Shown here: positions 45,918-55,429 of the stretch, piece by piece | How positions within the stretch are numbered: the first letter of the stretch is position 1 | Layout of the letters: each line of letters begins with the position of its first letter | Assembly: GCF_013090115.1 (NCBI RefSeq) | Contig: NZ_JABFNN010000039.1 | Location: forward strand, 434,001 to 498,000 | Direction: 5' to 3' | Length of the DNA stretch: 64,000 nucleotides | DNA from: Flagellimonas amphidinii | GTDB lineage: Bacteria > Bacteroidota > Bacteroidia > Flavobacteriales > Flavobacteriaceae | Notes under the pieces: model-generated | Databases searched by the model: none | Told to the model about the DNA's origin: nothing | What the model saw: the letters and a program-made list of their open reading frames with translations, nothing else | Program-made: the position numbers and the translations under genes

Positions 45918-46415
45918 ATGGTTTCACTATTATTCTACCTCAAAAAGAGCAAAGCCGACAGCGAAGGAAGGGCAATGATTTATCTCAGAATCACCGTCAA
46001 TGGTAGACGGGTTGAAATGAGTACCCATCGAAAGACTTATCCACACAAATGGAACGCTGCACAAAGTATGGTTCAGGGATTTTCACCAGAAATTAGGCAA
46101 CTCAATGTGTACTTGGCCAAAATGAGAACTGACATGTATAAGCATGCCGAAAAGTTAAAAGAATCTGACTATCCGATTACGGCGGAATCATTGAGGGATG
46201 CCTATTTAGGTAAAGGGCAGAAATACAAAATGCTTCTGGAGGTTTTTCAAGAACATAACAATCAAGTGGATAGTCTTGTGGGTCAGGATTTCGCCGAGGG
46301 AACAGCTGAACGCTATCGCACTGCCAGAAGTCATTTGGCAGAATATATTCAATTCGAATACAAAAGGAAGGATAGTGGGAAAACCTCCTTAATTGTAAAA
46401 AAAACCGGCCGATAA
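45918..46415 (+). pseudogene. int: Truncated integrase of element B
   Basis: 165 residues that align with the element A integrase from its start (YLRITVNGRRVEMSTHRKTY; FQEHNNQVDSLVGQDFAEG; GTAERYRTARSHLAEYIQFE). Homology stops at about residue 153 and a short unrelated tail (SGKTSLIVKKTGR) ends the frame. The catalytic domain is absent, and no remnant of it was found downstream. Only the arm-binding and part of the core-binding domains would be made, which could still bind the arm sites. An ACCGGCCGAT motif lies at the break (46404). Confidence 0.9.
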
Positions 46416-46425
46416 AGGAGCATTA
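46404..46425. repeat. ACCGGCCGAT motif copy in element B
   Basis: ACCGGCCGATAAAGGAGCAT, related to 39421-39440 (ACCGGCCGATTAATGGAACA) and 37145-37164. All three are in intergenic positions of the islands. Confidence 0.45.
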
Positions 46426-46455
46426 AAAAATTCTAAAGTTCTGATATCTATGATT

Positions 46456-47754
46456 TTATCCTTCTTCCGAAGCTATCAAAATTCCAAGAACAGATAAGGG
46501 AATATCTCCATTTTTTAAGATGTTTTCATGAAACTTCTTATAGTCAAAAGTTTTGCTTCTTTTGGCTTTTTTAAGGAGCTTTAATAAAAGATTAGCCCCA
46601 TATTTATATGTAATTACTTGCGCTGGCCAACGTTTCATCCTATTAATTTCTCGTATACCAATATCATCTTGGTCTTCAATATGCTTTTTCCAAAACTCTA
46701 ATGCTTTCTCGTCTGACCAACCATAATAATTTATAGCAACATCTAAACATACTCTTACCGATCTAATTAAATCCCACTCCCATTTACCATACTCATCATA
46801 AATGCTATTAAAAACGCCTAGCTCATTACCTAAATATTCTACATAGGCTCCCCAGCCTTCTGCAAATCCTGCATACCAAAATAAGTTTTGCAACTCTGTT
46901 CTTTTAACAATATCATTTACCATAAATTGATAATGATGTCCTGGTATGGCTTCGTGCGCATAAAACCAGCCCAGTTGCCTTTTATTAAATGGTTCATCAA
47001 AAAAATTGAAATAAAAAGTTCTATTTCCGTAATAGGCTGGTACGTGTGCCAAAGCATCATTTGTGCCTCTAGTAATAGAAACATCTGGAATATCTTTAAT
47101 GTAAGGGAAAAGCTCTCCTGAAGTATGAGCCACTTTACTTTTAATCTTTAAAAAGGCATTTTTAACATCTTGTTCATGGTGAAAATAAAATGTCGAATCA
47201 TTTAAAAATTTTGAAAAAGCTTCTTTGGAAAGACCAGATTCTAACTGAATCATTTTCATTTCACTTTTTACTTTTTCTATTTCTTTTAAACCAAACCGGA
47301 ACATATTGTTTGGTTCTGTATCAAGATCTACCCACCTTTTCAACAGATAAGCATACCATTCTTTACCATTTTGAACTGTGTATATACTACTATTACTGTT
47401 TAATTTTTCTTTAGGATTCCACTTTTTTTCAAGTTCCAGGCGAATCAAATTTAGTCGTGTCTCATATTGCAGTATATGAAAATCTAATTTTTGATCAGTT
47501 GGTAATGAAGAAACATCGACATTTTGTAGTTTCTTGTTTATGTCTTTGAAAAAAGCTTCCTGAAATTGTACATCATCTTTTGATTTTATTGATTGCAAAG
47601 TATTTACATAATCGATTTGCAGGTCGGGAACTTGCAGCTTGGTGTAACCTTTAATAAAATCAACCCGTAAATTATCGAAAGCTGGGTTTTGCGACGTGGA
47701 AATCTGCATGAAGCATGAACAACACACAAATATTATGCAATGTTGTAGTTTCAT
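46456..47754 (-). CDS. DUF885-family putative metallopeptidase
   Basis: 432 residues with a signal peptide (ISTSQNPAFD after the hydrophobic start). DUF885 proteins carry HExxxGHxxQ-type motifs: here YAHEAIPGHHYQFMVND, followed by FAEGWGAYVEYLGNE. The C-terminal MKRWPAQVITYKYG is typical of the family too. It is likely a secreted or periplasmic metal-dependent peptidase of broad, unknown specificity. It directly follows the PD40 gene (stop and start abut), so it is co-transcribed. Confidence 0.88.
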   Translation of the reverse strand: MKLQHCIIFVCCSCFMQISTSQNPAFDNLRVDFIKGYTKLQVPDLQIDYVNTLQSIKSKDDVQFQEAFFKDINKKLQNVDVSSLPTDQKLDFHILQYETRLNLIRLELEKKWNPKEKLNSNSSIYTVQNGKEWYAYLLKRWVDLDTEPNNMFRFGLKEIEKVKSEMKMIQLESGLSKEAFSKFLNDSTFYFHHEQDVKNAFLKIKSKVAHTSGELFPYIKDIPDVSITRGTNDALAHVPAYYGNRTFYFNFFDEPFNKRQLGWFYAHEAIPGHHYQFMVNDIVKRTELQNLFWYAGFAEGWGAYVEYLGNELGVFNSIYDEYGKWEWDLIRSVRVCLDVAINYYGWSDEKALEFWKKHIEDQDDIGIREINRMKRWPAQVITYKYGANLLLKLLKKAKRSKTFDYKKFHENILKNGDIPLSVLGILIASEEG

Positions 47755-49506
47755 TTATCTCCAATTTTCTTTGTTAAACTTAACGGCATAAATATCTAAA
47801 TGGCCATCAAAATTTTCAGGATTTTCTGAATCTCTTGTAGAAGTGAATATTAAATGTTTTCCATCAGAAGTTACAAAAGGGCTTCCATCAACGCCTTTGC
47901 TGTTAATTGAACGCATATTTATTGGATGACTCCAACTTCCACCTTCATTAAAACTGATGTATAAATCAGACACTCCCAAATCCCCTTCAGCATTCATTCG
48001 CACAAAAATCATATATGATTCGTCTGGTGAAACATATGCATCAGATTCCAGTAGTTTTGTATTAATATAATCTGGTAGGCGTTCTGCTTTTTGATATTCC
48101 CCATTAACTAATCTAGACACATAAATATCGTAACTGGTGTCTGGAAGTTCTCTACTGAAATACAAGTTACCGCTATTGGTAGGTATTGGGTAATATTCCT
48201 CAATTTTTGAATTAATGGTCTCTGGTAACAATTCTGCTTTTTCCCATGAATCACCATTACGCTTACTTCTCCATATATTACCATCTTTTCTAAGGGAATC
48301 ATTTAATATATGCCCTCTCATCTTAAAATATAAGTACGCTCCATCATTGGAAAATTGAACATCGCTGGCCCCTTTGTATATTATTTCACCAATTTTCATT
48401 TCTTGAGGAGTTGAAAATTGCCCATCCTTAAACTCACTCAGCATCATGCTCCTTGATGAAAAATCGTCCGAAGCTCTTGTAAAAACTATTTCTTCGGTTT
48501 TTAGAGACAAACTTCCTCCATATTCAATTCCAGTTGTAGAAATATTTCCTAAATCTAATTGTGATGGTGTGTTGCCAATTTGTGCTAAATAGTTAGCCAA
48601 TGTTTTAGATTTGGCTCTGTATATTTCAGGATTGAACTTAACGATATAATGATTAAAAAATGTGTTCTCATCTGTGCTACCCCTGCTGCTGGTAAAGATT
48701 AAGTAGTTGCCGTCTTCTGTAACAAAGGGGCTCCCATCATAGCCTACAGAGTTAATCTCTTCCCCTAACCAAACTGGGGTTGTCCAATTACCGTTCTCGT
48801 TAAAACTGACGAACAAATCGGACTTACCTAGATTTTGCCCTCTTTCAAAACCTGCGAAAATTATATAGGTTTCATCAGGTGCTACATAGGCATCACCTTC
48901 GATGCTTTTAGAATTAATGTGTGCAGGTAGCGCTTTCGGCGTCCCATATGCTCCGTTTTTATATTCAGACACATAGAGGTCGCTATTGCCAGAACCATGA
49001 GGCGTGATGGCAAAATAGATGTTGCCGCTTCGGGTTAACCATGGGTAGAACTGGTTTCCTTCCAAATTTTGGTTAAAAAAGGGGATTGGTGTCTGCCATT
49101 TACCATTTTTCCTTACGGATTTCCAGATATTCCAATCGGAAATGGTATCATTTACATGTTCTTGCATTAATGAGGAAAACAACATGGTATCTCCGTCATT
49201 TGTAACATAAATGTCTGAATGTGGGGACTCATCAGGAAATGCAATCTTTTCGAGGTTTTTAAAACCATCATCTTTATAATCCATTTTGTGAATGATGGAT
49301 GCGGATTTGCCCATTTTGGTAAAATAAAGCTCCTTGGTCTTGGCCACATAGACGTTGTTCCATTGAACGGAGTCCAAGGATAGTGTCCCTTTTCCTAAGA
49401 CTAGGGGCGTTGTCGCATTCTCAAATTGGGAAAATGGCAAAGTATTGTTCTGACACCCTATGAAGGATACCAATACTATTAATAATAAAACAATGGTTCT
49501 GTACAT
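47755..49506 (-). CDS. Double PD40/TolB-like beta-propeller lipoprotein
   Basis: 583 residues with lipobox (SFIGCQ). Two similar halves, each with a chain of propeller blades (VTNDGDTMLFSS; YVAPDETYIIFAG; VTEDGNYLIFTSSRGS in the first; YVSPDESYMIFVR; VTSDGKHLIFTSTRDSE in the second). The second half resembles the separate 316-residue protein at 51866. Such propellers bind peptides or partner proteins. It lies between the NTF2-like and DUF885 genes. Confidence 0.88.
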   Translation of the reverse strand: MYRTIVLLLIVLVSFIGCQNNTLPFSQFENATTPLVLGKGTLSLDSVQWNNVYVAKTKELYFTKMGKSASIIHKMDYKDDGFKNLEKIAFPDESPHSDIYVTNDGDTMLFSSLMQEHVNDTISDWNIWKSVRKNGKWQTPIPFFNQNLEGNQFYPWLTRSGNIYFAITPHGSGNSDLYVSEYKNGAYGTPKALPAHINSKSIEGDAYVAPDETYIIFAGFERGQNLGKSDLFVSFNENGNWTTPVWLGEEINSVGYDGSPFVTEDGNYLIFTSSRGSTDENTFFNHYIVKFNPEIYRAKSKTLANYLAQIGNTPSQLDLGNISTTGIEYGGSLSLKTEEIVFTRASDDFSSRSMMLSEFKDGQFSTPQEMKIGEIIYKGASDVQFSNDGAYLYFKMRGHILNDSLRKDGNIWRSKRNGDSWEKAELLPETINSKIEEYYPIPTNSGNLYFSRELPDTSYDIYVSRLVNGEYQKAERLPDYINTKLLESDAYVSPDESYMIFVRMNAEGDLGVSDLYISFNEGGSWSHPINMRSINSKGVDGSPFVTSDGKHLIFTSTRDSENPENFDGHLDIYAVKFNKENWR

Positions 49507-49508
49507 CT

Positions 49509-49988
49509 TTAATTTGTATTGGGCGCATCCATAAAAGCTGTAAAATCAACTTTCCATTCACCTTCCTCTTTAACAAAAATGCTCACAAAGCGAATATCCC
49601 TAGACGTTTGGTTGTCGTTTTCTGCCAAATTGAACTTTTCAACCTGCTTGTGTAAATACATTACTTTATGGGCTGATAATGGGATAAAAGCTATGGTTTC
49701 TACCTCGCTACCTGTAGCTCTGTTGCCTGCATCGTACCATTGCTTTACAGCAGAAAGATAATCCTCCCTATTACGAACTTGGTCACCTAGCATGTGCCAG
49801 TTTTCGTAATTCTTCGAGAACAATTTTTCGTAAGGTTCCCATCCATCATTAGCAAGCACCAATGGAATACTTCTTTTAAGTGCTTCAATTTCTTTTTTAT
49901 CCTTCTCAGAAATTTTATAGACCTCTTCTTGTTGAGAACAGCTATTGAACAATATGAATACAATTAAGACTACGGATATATTTTTCAT
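49509..49988 (-). CDS. SnoaL/NTF2-like lipoprotein
   Basis: 159 residues with lipobox (LFNSCSQ). The pattern of the small SnoaL-like/DUF4440 cone fold: SAVKQWYDAGNR, then FIPLSAHKVMYLH and VSIFVKEEGEWKVDFTAFMD. Function unknown, possibly a ligand-binding or accessory fold. Two bases separate it from the propeller gene. Confidence 0.78.
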   Translation of the reverse strand: MKNISVVLIVFILFNSCSQQEEVYKISEKDKKEIEALKRSIPLVLANDGWEPYEKLFSKNYENWHMLGDQVRNREDYLSAVKQWYDAGNRATGSEVETIAFIPLSAHKVMYLHKQVEKFNLAENDNQTSRDIRFVSIFVKEEGEWKVDFTAFMDAPNTN

Positions 49989-50004
49989 TTTTTAGTTTCT
50001 TAAT

Positions 50005-50235
50005 TTATTGATCAGACCCTGAAGTCATGATTTTTATAATCTCATTTGGGTAAGTAAGAGTTTCAGGATTATATGTCTCGCTTTCATTTTTTACAGCTTC
50101 AGTCATATGAATTAATTTTGATTCTCTACCTTCTTTATTAATCATCATTACATTTTTAATTATATAATTAATCTTGAATGTATTAGCTATATCATCGGTT
50201 AGTATATGAAAAAGGTGGTTTAAGACAAAAAACAC
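50005..50235 (-). CDS. Doubtful short ORF in element B
   Basis: 76 codons with GTG as the first start (VFFVLNHLFHILTDDIANTF). It has no signal peptide, homologous family or obvious partner that I can see, but the reading frame is compositionally ordinary (IIKNVMMINKEGRESKLIHM). It could be a remnant of a larger gene. Confidence is low. Confidence 0.25.
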   Translation of the reverse strand: MFFVLNHLFHILTDDIANTFKINYIIKNVMMINKEGRESKLIHMTEAVKNESETYNPETLTYPNEIIKIMTSGSDQ

Positions 50236-50261
50236 ATATTCGCTATCTTTGGGACACTGGA

Positions 50262-51596
50262 CTATGGCTTTTCATAGGATACATTGTTAGAAACAGTATT
50301 TATCCAGTCTTCAATCGTTGCTAAATAATCAGGATGCAATTTAGACCAATAGGGAAAATCACTTTCCCCAATATTATACATTGAATGAGAGGCCCCTTTT
50401 AATAAAACGGTTTTAAAATTGTCATTCTCTGATTTTATGAGTGCTTCTGAAATGATTTCATAACTATTCGCTGGTATTATTTCATCCTTTGTTCCCTGCA
50501 GAATCAGAATTGGTTGCTTTGTTGTTTCAAAGTGAGGTATTGGACTATATAGCAGTTTTTTATCTGTTTGGACTTCATCCAGATTTGGTACCCATACATT
50601 GGAAAACCATGAATTAGATTTTTCGTTATCTATAGCCTTTTCTAAATCTGTTCTGGATAGTTTCCCTGCTATAAACTCAAAAACCTTTCGTTGAAATATA
50701 GTAGCGGCTTCAATTTCATTTCCGATTACTTCTGCATTTCTGTTTTTCCAATAATTTAAATCGCTTTCAAGTAATGGAACTCCAGGGCAACTTACGGCAA
50801 CACCATATTCCAGACTTTCCAATTCAGTTAATACATATGGAACTTTGGTAGCTCCCTGGCTACTACCTTTAATTCCAATGTTCGTAAGAGAAATACCTGT
50901 CTTTTCAGAAAAAAACTTGATTGCATTTATATCATCCATCAGAAGTTCGTCAATCGTAGCTATTTGCCAATCGCCTTCCGAATTTCCAGTTCCTCTTTTG
51001 TCATAATGAAATGTTGTAAATCCCCTTTGTGCAAAAAGTTTAGCCTCTGCTCTTGAGGCACTCCGGTTTGCATTTCCAGATGAAGTCAGAATTACTATTA
51101 CCTTATTCCCTTCGTTTTTTGGATACCAAATCGTACCATTTATTTTCAATCCATTGGATATAAAACTAACATCCTCATTTTTTGGATATTGGCCTTTACT
51201 TGGCAACTCTTTTTCTAAAGTGTAAGGAACTGTAATTGAGTCTACAGTAAGAGCTCCCTGAACTTTGCTGTTATTTTCAATCCATTTGTTTTTGAAAGAG
51301 TAAGTGTAAAAATCACTTTGCAACTTAAAACTGATAGAATCATCTCTTAATTCAACACCTTGAAAGGGAATTCTATTTGCATTTTGTTCTAAACTCGTAA
51401 AAAAAACCTTGAAGCTGGCAGAATCTTGTTCAATTTCAAAGCTTATCTTATCTAAAAAATTTCCATGTTCAAATACACCGCTAAAACTGCCTGTCTTGTC
51501 TCCATTATTAATCTCCTTGTTTGAATTACAAGAAAATATTCCAAATGACATGAAGATTATTATTATCCTTTTCAAATGTTGATTATTTAGTTTCAT
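50262..51596 (-). CDS. Alpha/beta-hydrolase lipoprotein
   Basis: 444 residues with lipobox (IFSCNSN). A beta-rich N-terminal region (to about 140) precedes an alpha/beta-hydrolase domain: the nucleophile elbow is IGIKGSSQGATKVPYV (Gly-Ser-Ser-Gln-Gly), and ILQGTKDEIIPA and GASHSMY give Asp and His. Its start overlaps the stop of the amidohydrolase remnant (ATGA). Secreted esterase or peptidase function is plausible; the substrate is unknown. Confidence 0.87.
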   Translation of the reverse strand: MKLNNQHLKRIIIIFMSFGIFSCNSNKEINNGDKTGSFSGVFEHGNFLDKISFEIEQDSASFKVFFTSLEQNANRIPFQGVELRDDSISFKLQSDFYTYSFKNKWIENNSKVQGALTVDSITVPYTLEKELPSKGQYPKNEDVSFISNGLKINGTIWYPKNEGNKVIVILTSSGNANRSASRAEAKLFAQRGFTTFHYDKRGTGNSEGDWQIATIDELLMDDINAIKFFSEKTGISLTNIGIKGSSQGATKVPYVLTELESLEYGVAVSCPGVPLLESDLNYWKNRNAEVIGNEIEAATIFQRKVFEFIAGKLSRTDLEKAIDNEKSNSWFSNVWVPNLDEVQTDKKLLYSPIPHFETTKQPILILQGTKDEIIPANSYEIISEALIKSENDNFKTVLLKGASHSMYNIGESDFPYWSKLHPDYLATIEDWINTVSNNVSYEKP

Positions 51597-51751
51597 GTTA
51601 TACTGTTTCTAACTAAAGGATTTGTATCTAATAGCAATAAGTCGGCCTTAAAATTTGCTTTCACTAGTCCATATTCATTTTCGAGTTTCAAGTTTGTTGC
51701 TGCGTTTATAGTTGCAGATTGTAATGCTTCAAGATTAGTCGCCTCTAACTC
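51593..51751 (-). pseudogene. C-terminal remnant of an amidohydrolase
   Basis: A 52-codon open stretch reads ELEATNLEALQSATINAA, then LKLENEYGLVKANFKADLLL and LDTNPLVRNSIT before TGA, matching the C-terminal ending of imidazolonepropionase-like/amidohydrolase proteins (EALQAATINPA, ADLVLLDANPL). A TAG lies just upstream in frame and the rest of the gene is absent. Its TGA overlaps the next gene's ATG, so the two were once coupled. Confidence 0.7.
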
Positions 51752-51865
51752 CTATACTATCATTTTTAATTATTATGGTTTTAGTTTATGATTTATGAGC
51801 ACATACAACAATTCAGCTTAAAAATTAACAGCATATAATTGTTACTTTTTTCATTGATTTTTTAA

Positions 51866-52816
51866 TTAGTTAATTATTGATTTTGATTTGATTTTTTCTA
51901 ATTCAAATTCTTGGATATATATATCTAAAGAGCCATCAAATTTTTTTGGGTCTTTAGATTTTCTATTAGATGTGTAAAGTATATATTTTGAGTCGGGAGT
52001 TATTGAAGGACTACCTTCCGTAAATTTTGTATTGTAATCTTTTCCTAGGTTTTGAGCTTCAGACCAATTACCATTTTCATTAAAACTAATATATACATCA
52101 AAAAATCCATAACCATCATTAAAACCATCTTCAGTTCTTCTTACAAATAAAATAAAAGACTCATCTGGAGATACCCAACTGTCACATTCTATGAACTTAC
52201 TGTTTACAGATTCTGGTAACCTTATAGCTTCCTGATATTTACCATTAATAAATTTAGAAACATAGATATCGCCGTGTGTTTCTTCAGTAAACCTTGTAAA
52301 ATAAATATTTCCTGAACTAGCTTGAGAAGGTGAATATTCGCCTAATGCCGTATTAATTGTTGACGGAAGTTTTTCTGCCTTTGACCAACCTTTTTTATTA
52401 CGTGTAGCTACCCAAATGTTACCATCATTAACGGTAGTATCCTTACTTAACCTAGATGCTATGAATAACCTATCTCCATCTGGAGAAAGGTGCGCATCAC
52501 CACCCTGCATTGTTTTACCAGCAAACCTTACCGTATCTCTAGAGATCAATTTGTTGTTTTTAAATTTACTAACTGCTGCATAAGACGATTTCCAGCTAGT
52601 ATCATTTACTGTAAAATAGATTTCTTTGTATTTATCTGAAATATTACCACCATATTCAATTTTTGATGATGATATAATACCTGGAGCTAGAGGTTCAGCT
52701 TGCTCTAAATTATTAGAATTATTGGTCAAAAACCATGTGCCTTTGTTTGCGTTTTTTTTACATCCCAATAAAGAGATAAATCCTAATAATAATATATAGT
52801 TTAAAAAATATTTCAT
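51866..52816 (-). CDS. PD40/TolB-like beta-propeller lipoprotein
   Basis: 316 residues with lipobox (SLLGCKKN). Blades show SPDGDRLFIASR, WVSPDESFILFVR and ITPDSKYILYTSNRKSKDP, ending near FDGSLDIYIQEF. It is close in order and motif to the second half of the 583-residue propeller at 47755. Likely periplasmic or surface-exposed, role unknown. Confidence 0.87.
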   Translation of the reverse strand: MKYFLNYILLLGFISLLGCKKNANKGTWFLTNNSNNLEQAEPLAPGIISSSKIEYGGNISDKYKEIYFTVNDTSWKSSYAAVSKFKNNKLISRDTVRFAGKTMQGGDAHLSPDGDRLFIASRLSKDTTVNDGNIWVATRNKKGWSKAEKLPSTINTALGEYSPSQASSGNIYFTRFTEETHGDIYVSKFINGKYQEAIRLPESVNSKFIECDSWVSPDESFILFVRRTEDGFNDGYGFFDVYISFNENGNWSEAQNLGKDYNTKFTEGSPSITPDSKYILYTSNRKSKDPKKFDGSLDIYIQEFELEKIKSKSIIN

Positions 52817-52955
52817 TTTTGCTTTTTATCTTTTTGTGCAGGTCTATTTTAAAAAATAAACCTTGCTACTTACTTATGCAATTTAGGACTGATGAAACAT
52901 TGGTAAATACTAGATAATAATCGCTTAAATTTTCATTCATCTTTTGGTTTTATTT

Positions 52956-54134
52956 TCAATCTTTTTTTGAAAAGTCTTTCTTTCCGTCACTATGAACAAA
53001 CGTTAAACCTGTTATCTGTTGGTTTGCATTACGCTCAAATTGAACATTCGGCAACTCATTTGCAGTTGGCATTGAAAACGTCATCTTGTAATAGTCTTTT
53101 TTTATCATTTCCAATTTAATTTTAGGGCCTCCAACTCGTTGTAAATACATTTGTCCATCCTCAAGGAAAACACTACGAACTTTTCCTCCATACCAACCTG
53201 TATACTCGTTTGATGCAGATTCAGTTATGTCAAAATTGTTAGCATCTTTCCTTTTAGAAGAAGACTTTTCAATCTTCAATAGATTGTTTACTCTATCAAT
53301 TGTTATTTTTGATTGATTAAAAAACTGAAATCCAAGGTTTACAAATTCAAATCCTTCTATAAGGTTCACTTCTGGAGATTTGTAAACCAAATTCCCTATG
53401 ACAATATCTCCTTTTAATGTAGCTTTCCATCTTTTATGACTTGCAAGCGATGTACGTATCATACCATCTTCCAAGGGTTCTTTAACAAATTCTAATTTAT
53501 CTTTAAGTTTAAAAGGAATATCTATGTTTCCGGGATTTCCAGAATCTAAATGAGCCTCTTGTTTATTGCCTGCAACACTTATCTCAGTGCTTAAAATTCG
53601 GGAGTCTTGATTAAACGGAATAACATTATCTGCGTCTTCTTTTAACTCTCCCTTGGTTATTGTAAGAATTGATTTAGGGTAATTAATAGACAAAAGATGG
53701 TTCTTAAAAAACATTCCTCCAATAACGCCATGAATAGGTAGCATTTTTCTTAGAGGCATTGTGTTCATATTGACATTTTTGGATGTCAATACATTAGTCA
53801 TAGAAATTTGTGGCACCGTAACACGATTCGATATTACTTGTCTATTGGTACCCGGGGAACTTATAAATTCTTTGCCAATTACCTCTAGTTTTAACTCCTT
53901 AGATAATTCTTCATCTATAAAGTTTCTTCCCGCACCAGTGTCAAAAATGAACTTATAAGACCCTTTTTCATTGATATTAAGAGCAATTATAGGTCTTTGA
54001 GTGCTTAAATCTACGGGTATATTCACCTCTTTTTTTTCTAAATCAAGTTTTGTATTCTGAGATGAAGTGTAATAATGTGACAGAATAACTAGTAATATGG
54101 CAATTTGTCTTTGCATTATATTAATACTCTTCAT
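52956..54134 (-). CDS. Retropepsin-like aspartyl protease family protein
   Basis: 392 residues with an N-terminal hydrophobic signal. Two Asp-(Ser/Thr)-Gly motifs are visible: FIFDTGAGRNFID near residue 63 and AHLDSGNPGNIDIP near residue 195, giving an internal two-lobe aspartyl-protease arrangement in one chain. The C-terminal part (from about 290, YTGWYGGKVRSVFLEDGQMY) is beta-rich. Clan AA proteases of this kind are periplasmic or exported in Bacteroidota. Four bases separate it from the gene at 54139. Confidence 0.85.
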   Translation of the reverse strand: MKSINIMQRQIAILLVILSHYYTSSQNTKLDLEKKEVNIPVDLSTQRPIIALNINEKGSYKFIFDTGAGRNFIDEELSKELKLEVIGKEFISSPGTNRQVISNRVTVPQISMTNVLTSKNVNMNTMPLRKMLPIHGVIGGMFFKNHLLSINYPKSILTITKGELKEDADNVIPFNQDSRILSTEISVAGNKQEAHLDSGNPGNIDIPFKLKDKLEFVKEPLEDGMIRTSLASHKRWKATLKGDIVIGNLVYKSPEVNLIEGFEFVNLGFQFFNQSKITIDRVNNLLKIEKSSSKRKDANNFDITESASNEYTGWYGGKVRSVFLEDGQMYLQRVGGPKIKLEMIKKDYYKMTFSMPTANELPNVQFERNANQQITGLTFVHSDGKKDFSKKD

Positions 54135-54138
54135 TTTT

Positions 54139-54717
54139 TTAATCTTTTAATCTTGTATATACACTTTTAGAAAAACTAAACCAGGTTTTGCCTTTGTCAA
54201 AAGTACCTTCTACTAAATGCGTAAAAGTTTGATCACTTAGTTTAGAGTATGTAAGTCTAAAAGATAACTTTCTTCCATCTTCTAATTTTACGGGTATGTC
54301 TGAATCTAAGTTTGTAAATACTAAATCCTCATTTATCCATTCACCATTATAAATATCCATATATCCATATTCCTTATCCATAGCACATAATTTGAATTTC
54401 TTTAACCGATTATCGTAGCCAATATTGATTATCAAATTAATTTCACCATACTTAGAAAGGTATTTCACTTTTTCGGACATGAATTTACCCTGATGTTCAA
54501 TTGTGATTGTGGAGGCTGTGCTGCCTATGGGGTGCCAGGTGTTAGCTTTCCACTCATAATTCTCAATATTCCAATTACCATTAAGCAAGTGTAGAGTGTC
54601 AACGTTGTTCTTTTGAGCTTGTAATAATGATGGCGTTAATACTATTAGCATCCATAGGAATTTAATGGACATTACATGAGTACAGGAGTTAAGAATTTTC
54701 ACTATTGCTTTGTTCAA
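54139..54717 (-). CDS. Exported beta-sheet protein, DUF1579/lipocalin-like
   Basis: 192 residues with a signal-like segment (FLWMLIVLTPSLLQAQ). The body reads as a single beta-barrel domain (LNGNWNIENYEWKANTWHPI, then GEWINEDLVFTNLDSD and VEGTFDKGKTWFSFSKSVYT). The family guess is from pattern only. It is 4 bp from the aspartyl protease and 9 bp from the serine protease gene, so it shares their transcript. Confidence 0.7.
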   Translation of the reverse strand: MNKAIVKILNSCTHVMSIKFLWMLIVLTPSLLQAQKNNVDTLHLLNGNWNIENYEWKANTWHPIGSTASTITIEHQGKFMSEKVKYLSKYGEINLIINIGYDNRLKKFKLCAMDKEYGYMDIYNGEWINEDLVFTNLDSDIPVKLEDGRKLSFRLTYSKLSDQTFTHLVEGTFDKGKTWFSFSKSVYTRLKD

Positions 54718-54726
54718 TATTGACTG

Positions 54727-55425
54727 TTAATTTGATTGATAATTTTCTATTATTGACCTGAAATATTCTAAAGAAGCGGGTTCAAAAACGTATTTCTGTT
54801 CATTTTGATTGAAATAGCCCATAGAAACGATACCGACTAGCTTACCTTTGCTGTCAATTACAGGACCGCCGCTACAACCGCCGTAGTTTCCATTGGGCAC
54901 ATTGAGTTTTAGATTTTTGTCCTGAGTATGGCCAATTAAGTTGCCGTTTATCCGTATAGGGCTTTCAGATTTGTATGGATAGCCCATAAACTGAAGGTCT
55001 TCACCTTGTTTTAAAGGCATGTTTCTTAAGGTGTAAACGGCTGTATTTTTGGGAAGCTTGTCTGTAACTTCAAAAATTAACCAGTCGCCTTTTGGCGGCA
55101 TAACGATGGCTTCGTTCGGGTTTTCATTGATGAGTTTTCCTGCCATAATTTTACTTTTACTTTGCTTAGAATACAAGGTCCACGATTTTAATTCATCACC
55201 AAAACTGATGGTTTTCATACTGTCCGTCTTGGCAAAAAACAAGACATGTTTTGCCGTTATTGCATAGGTCTTATTGTTATGGCGTAGTAAGAATCCGCTT
55301 CCGGCATGGGCATTATCAAATTTTGAATTTTTAAATGTTGCCTTGCACACAAAAACAGAATCTATTTGACCGTACATAATCGTAACATTTAGCACTAAAA
55401 AGACAATCAATAGGTTGTAATTCAT
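54727..55425 (-). CDS. Trypsin-like serine protease
   Basis: 232 residues with a signal peptide ending near MYGQ. The chymotrypsin-fold triad is visible: His in YAITAKHVLFF (about residue 60), Asp in PKGDWLIFEV, Ser in GGCSGGPVIDSKG. No PDZ domain is attached, but the neighbour at 55430 carries one. It should act in the periplasm or outside. Confidence 0.86.
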   Translation of the reverse strand: MNYNLLIVFLVLNVTIMYGQIDSVFVCKATFKNSKFDNAHAGSGFLLRHNNKTYAITAKHVLFFAKTDSMKTISFGDELKSWTLYSKQSKSKIMAGKLINENPNEAIVMPPKGDWLIFEVTDKLPKNTAVYTLRNMPLKQGEDLQFMGYPYKSESPIRINGNLIGHTQDKNLKLNVPNGNYGGCSGGPVIDSKGKLVGIVSMGYFNQNEQKYVFEPASLEYFRSIIENYQSN

Positions 55426-55429
55426 AGCT

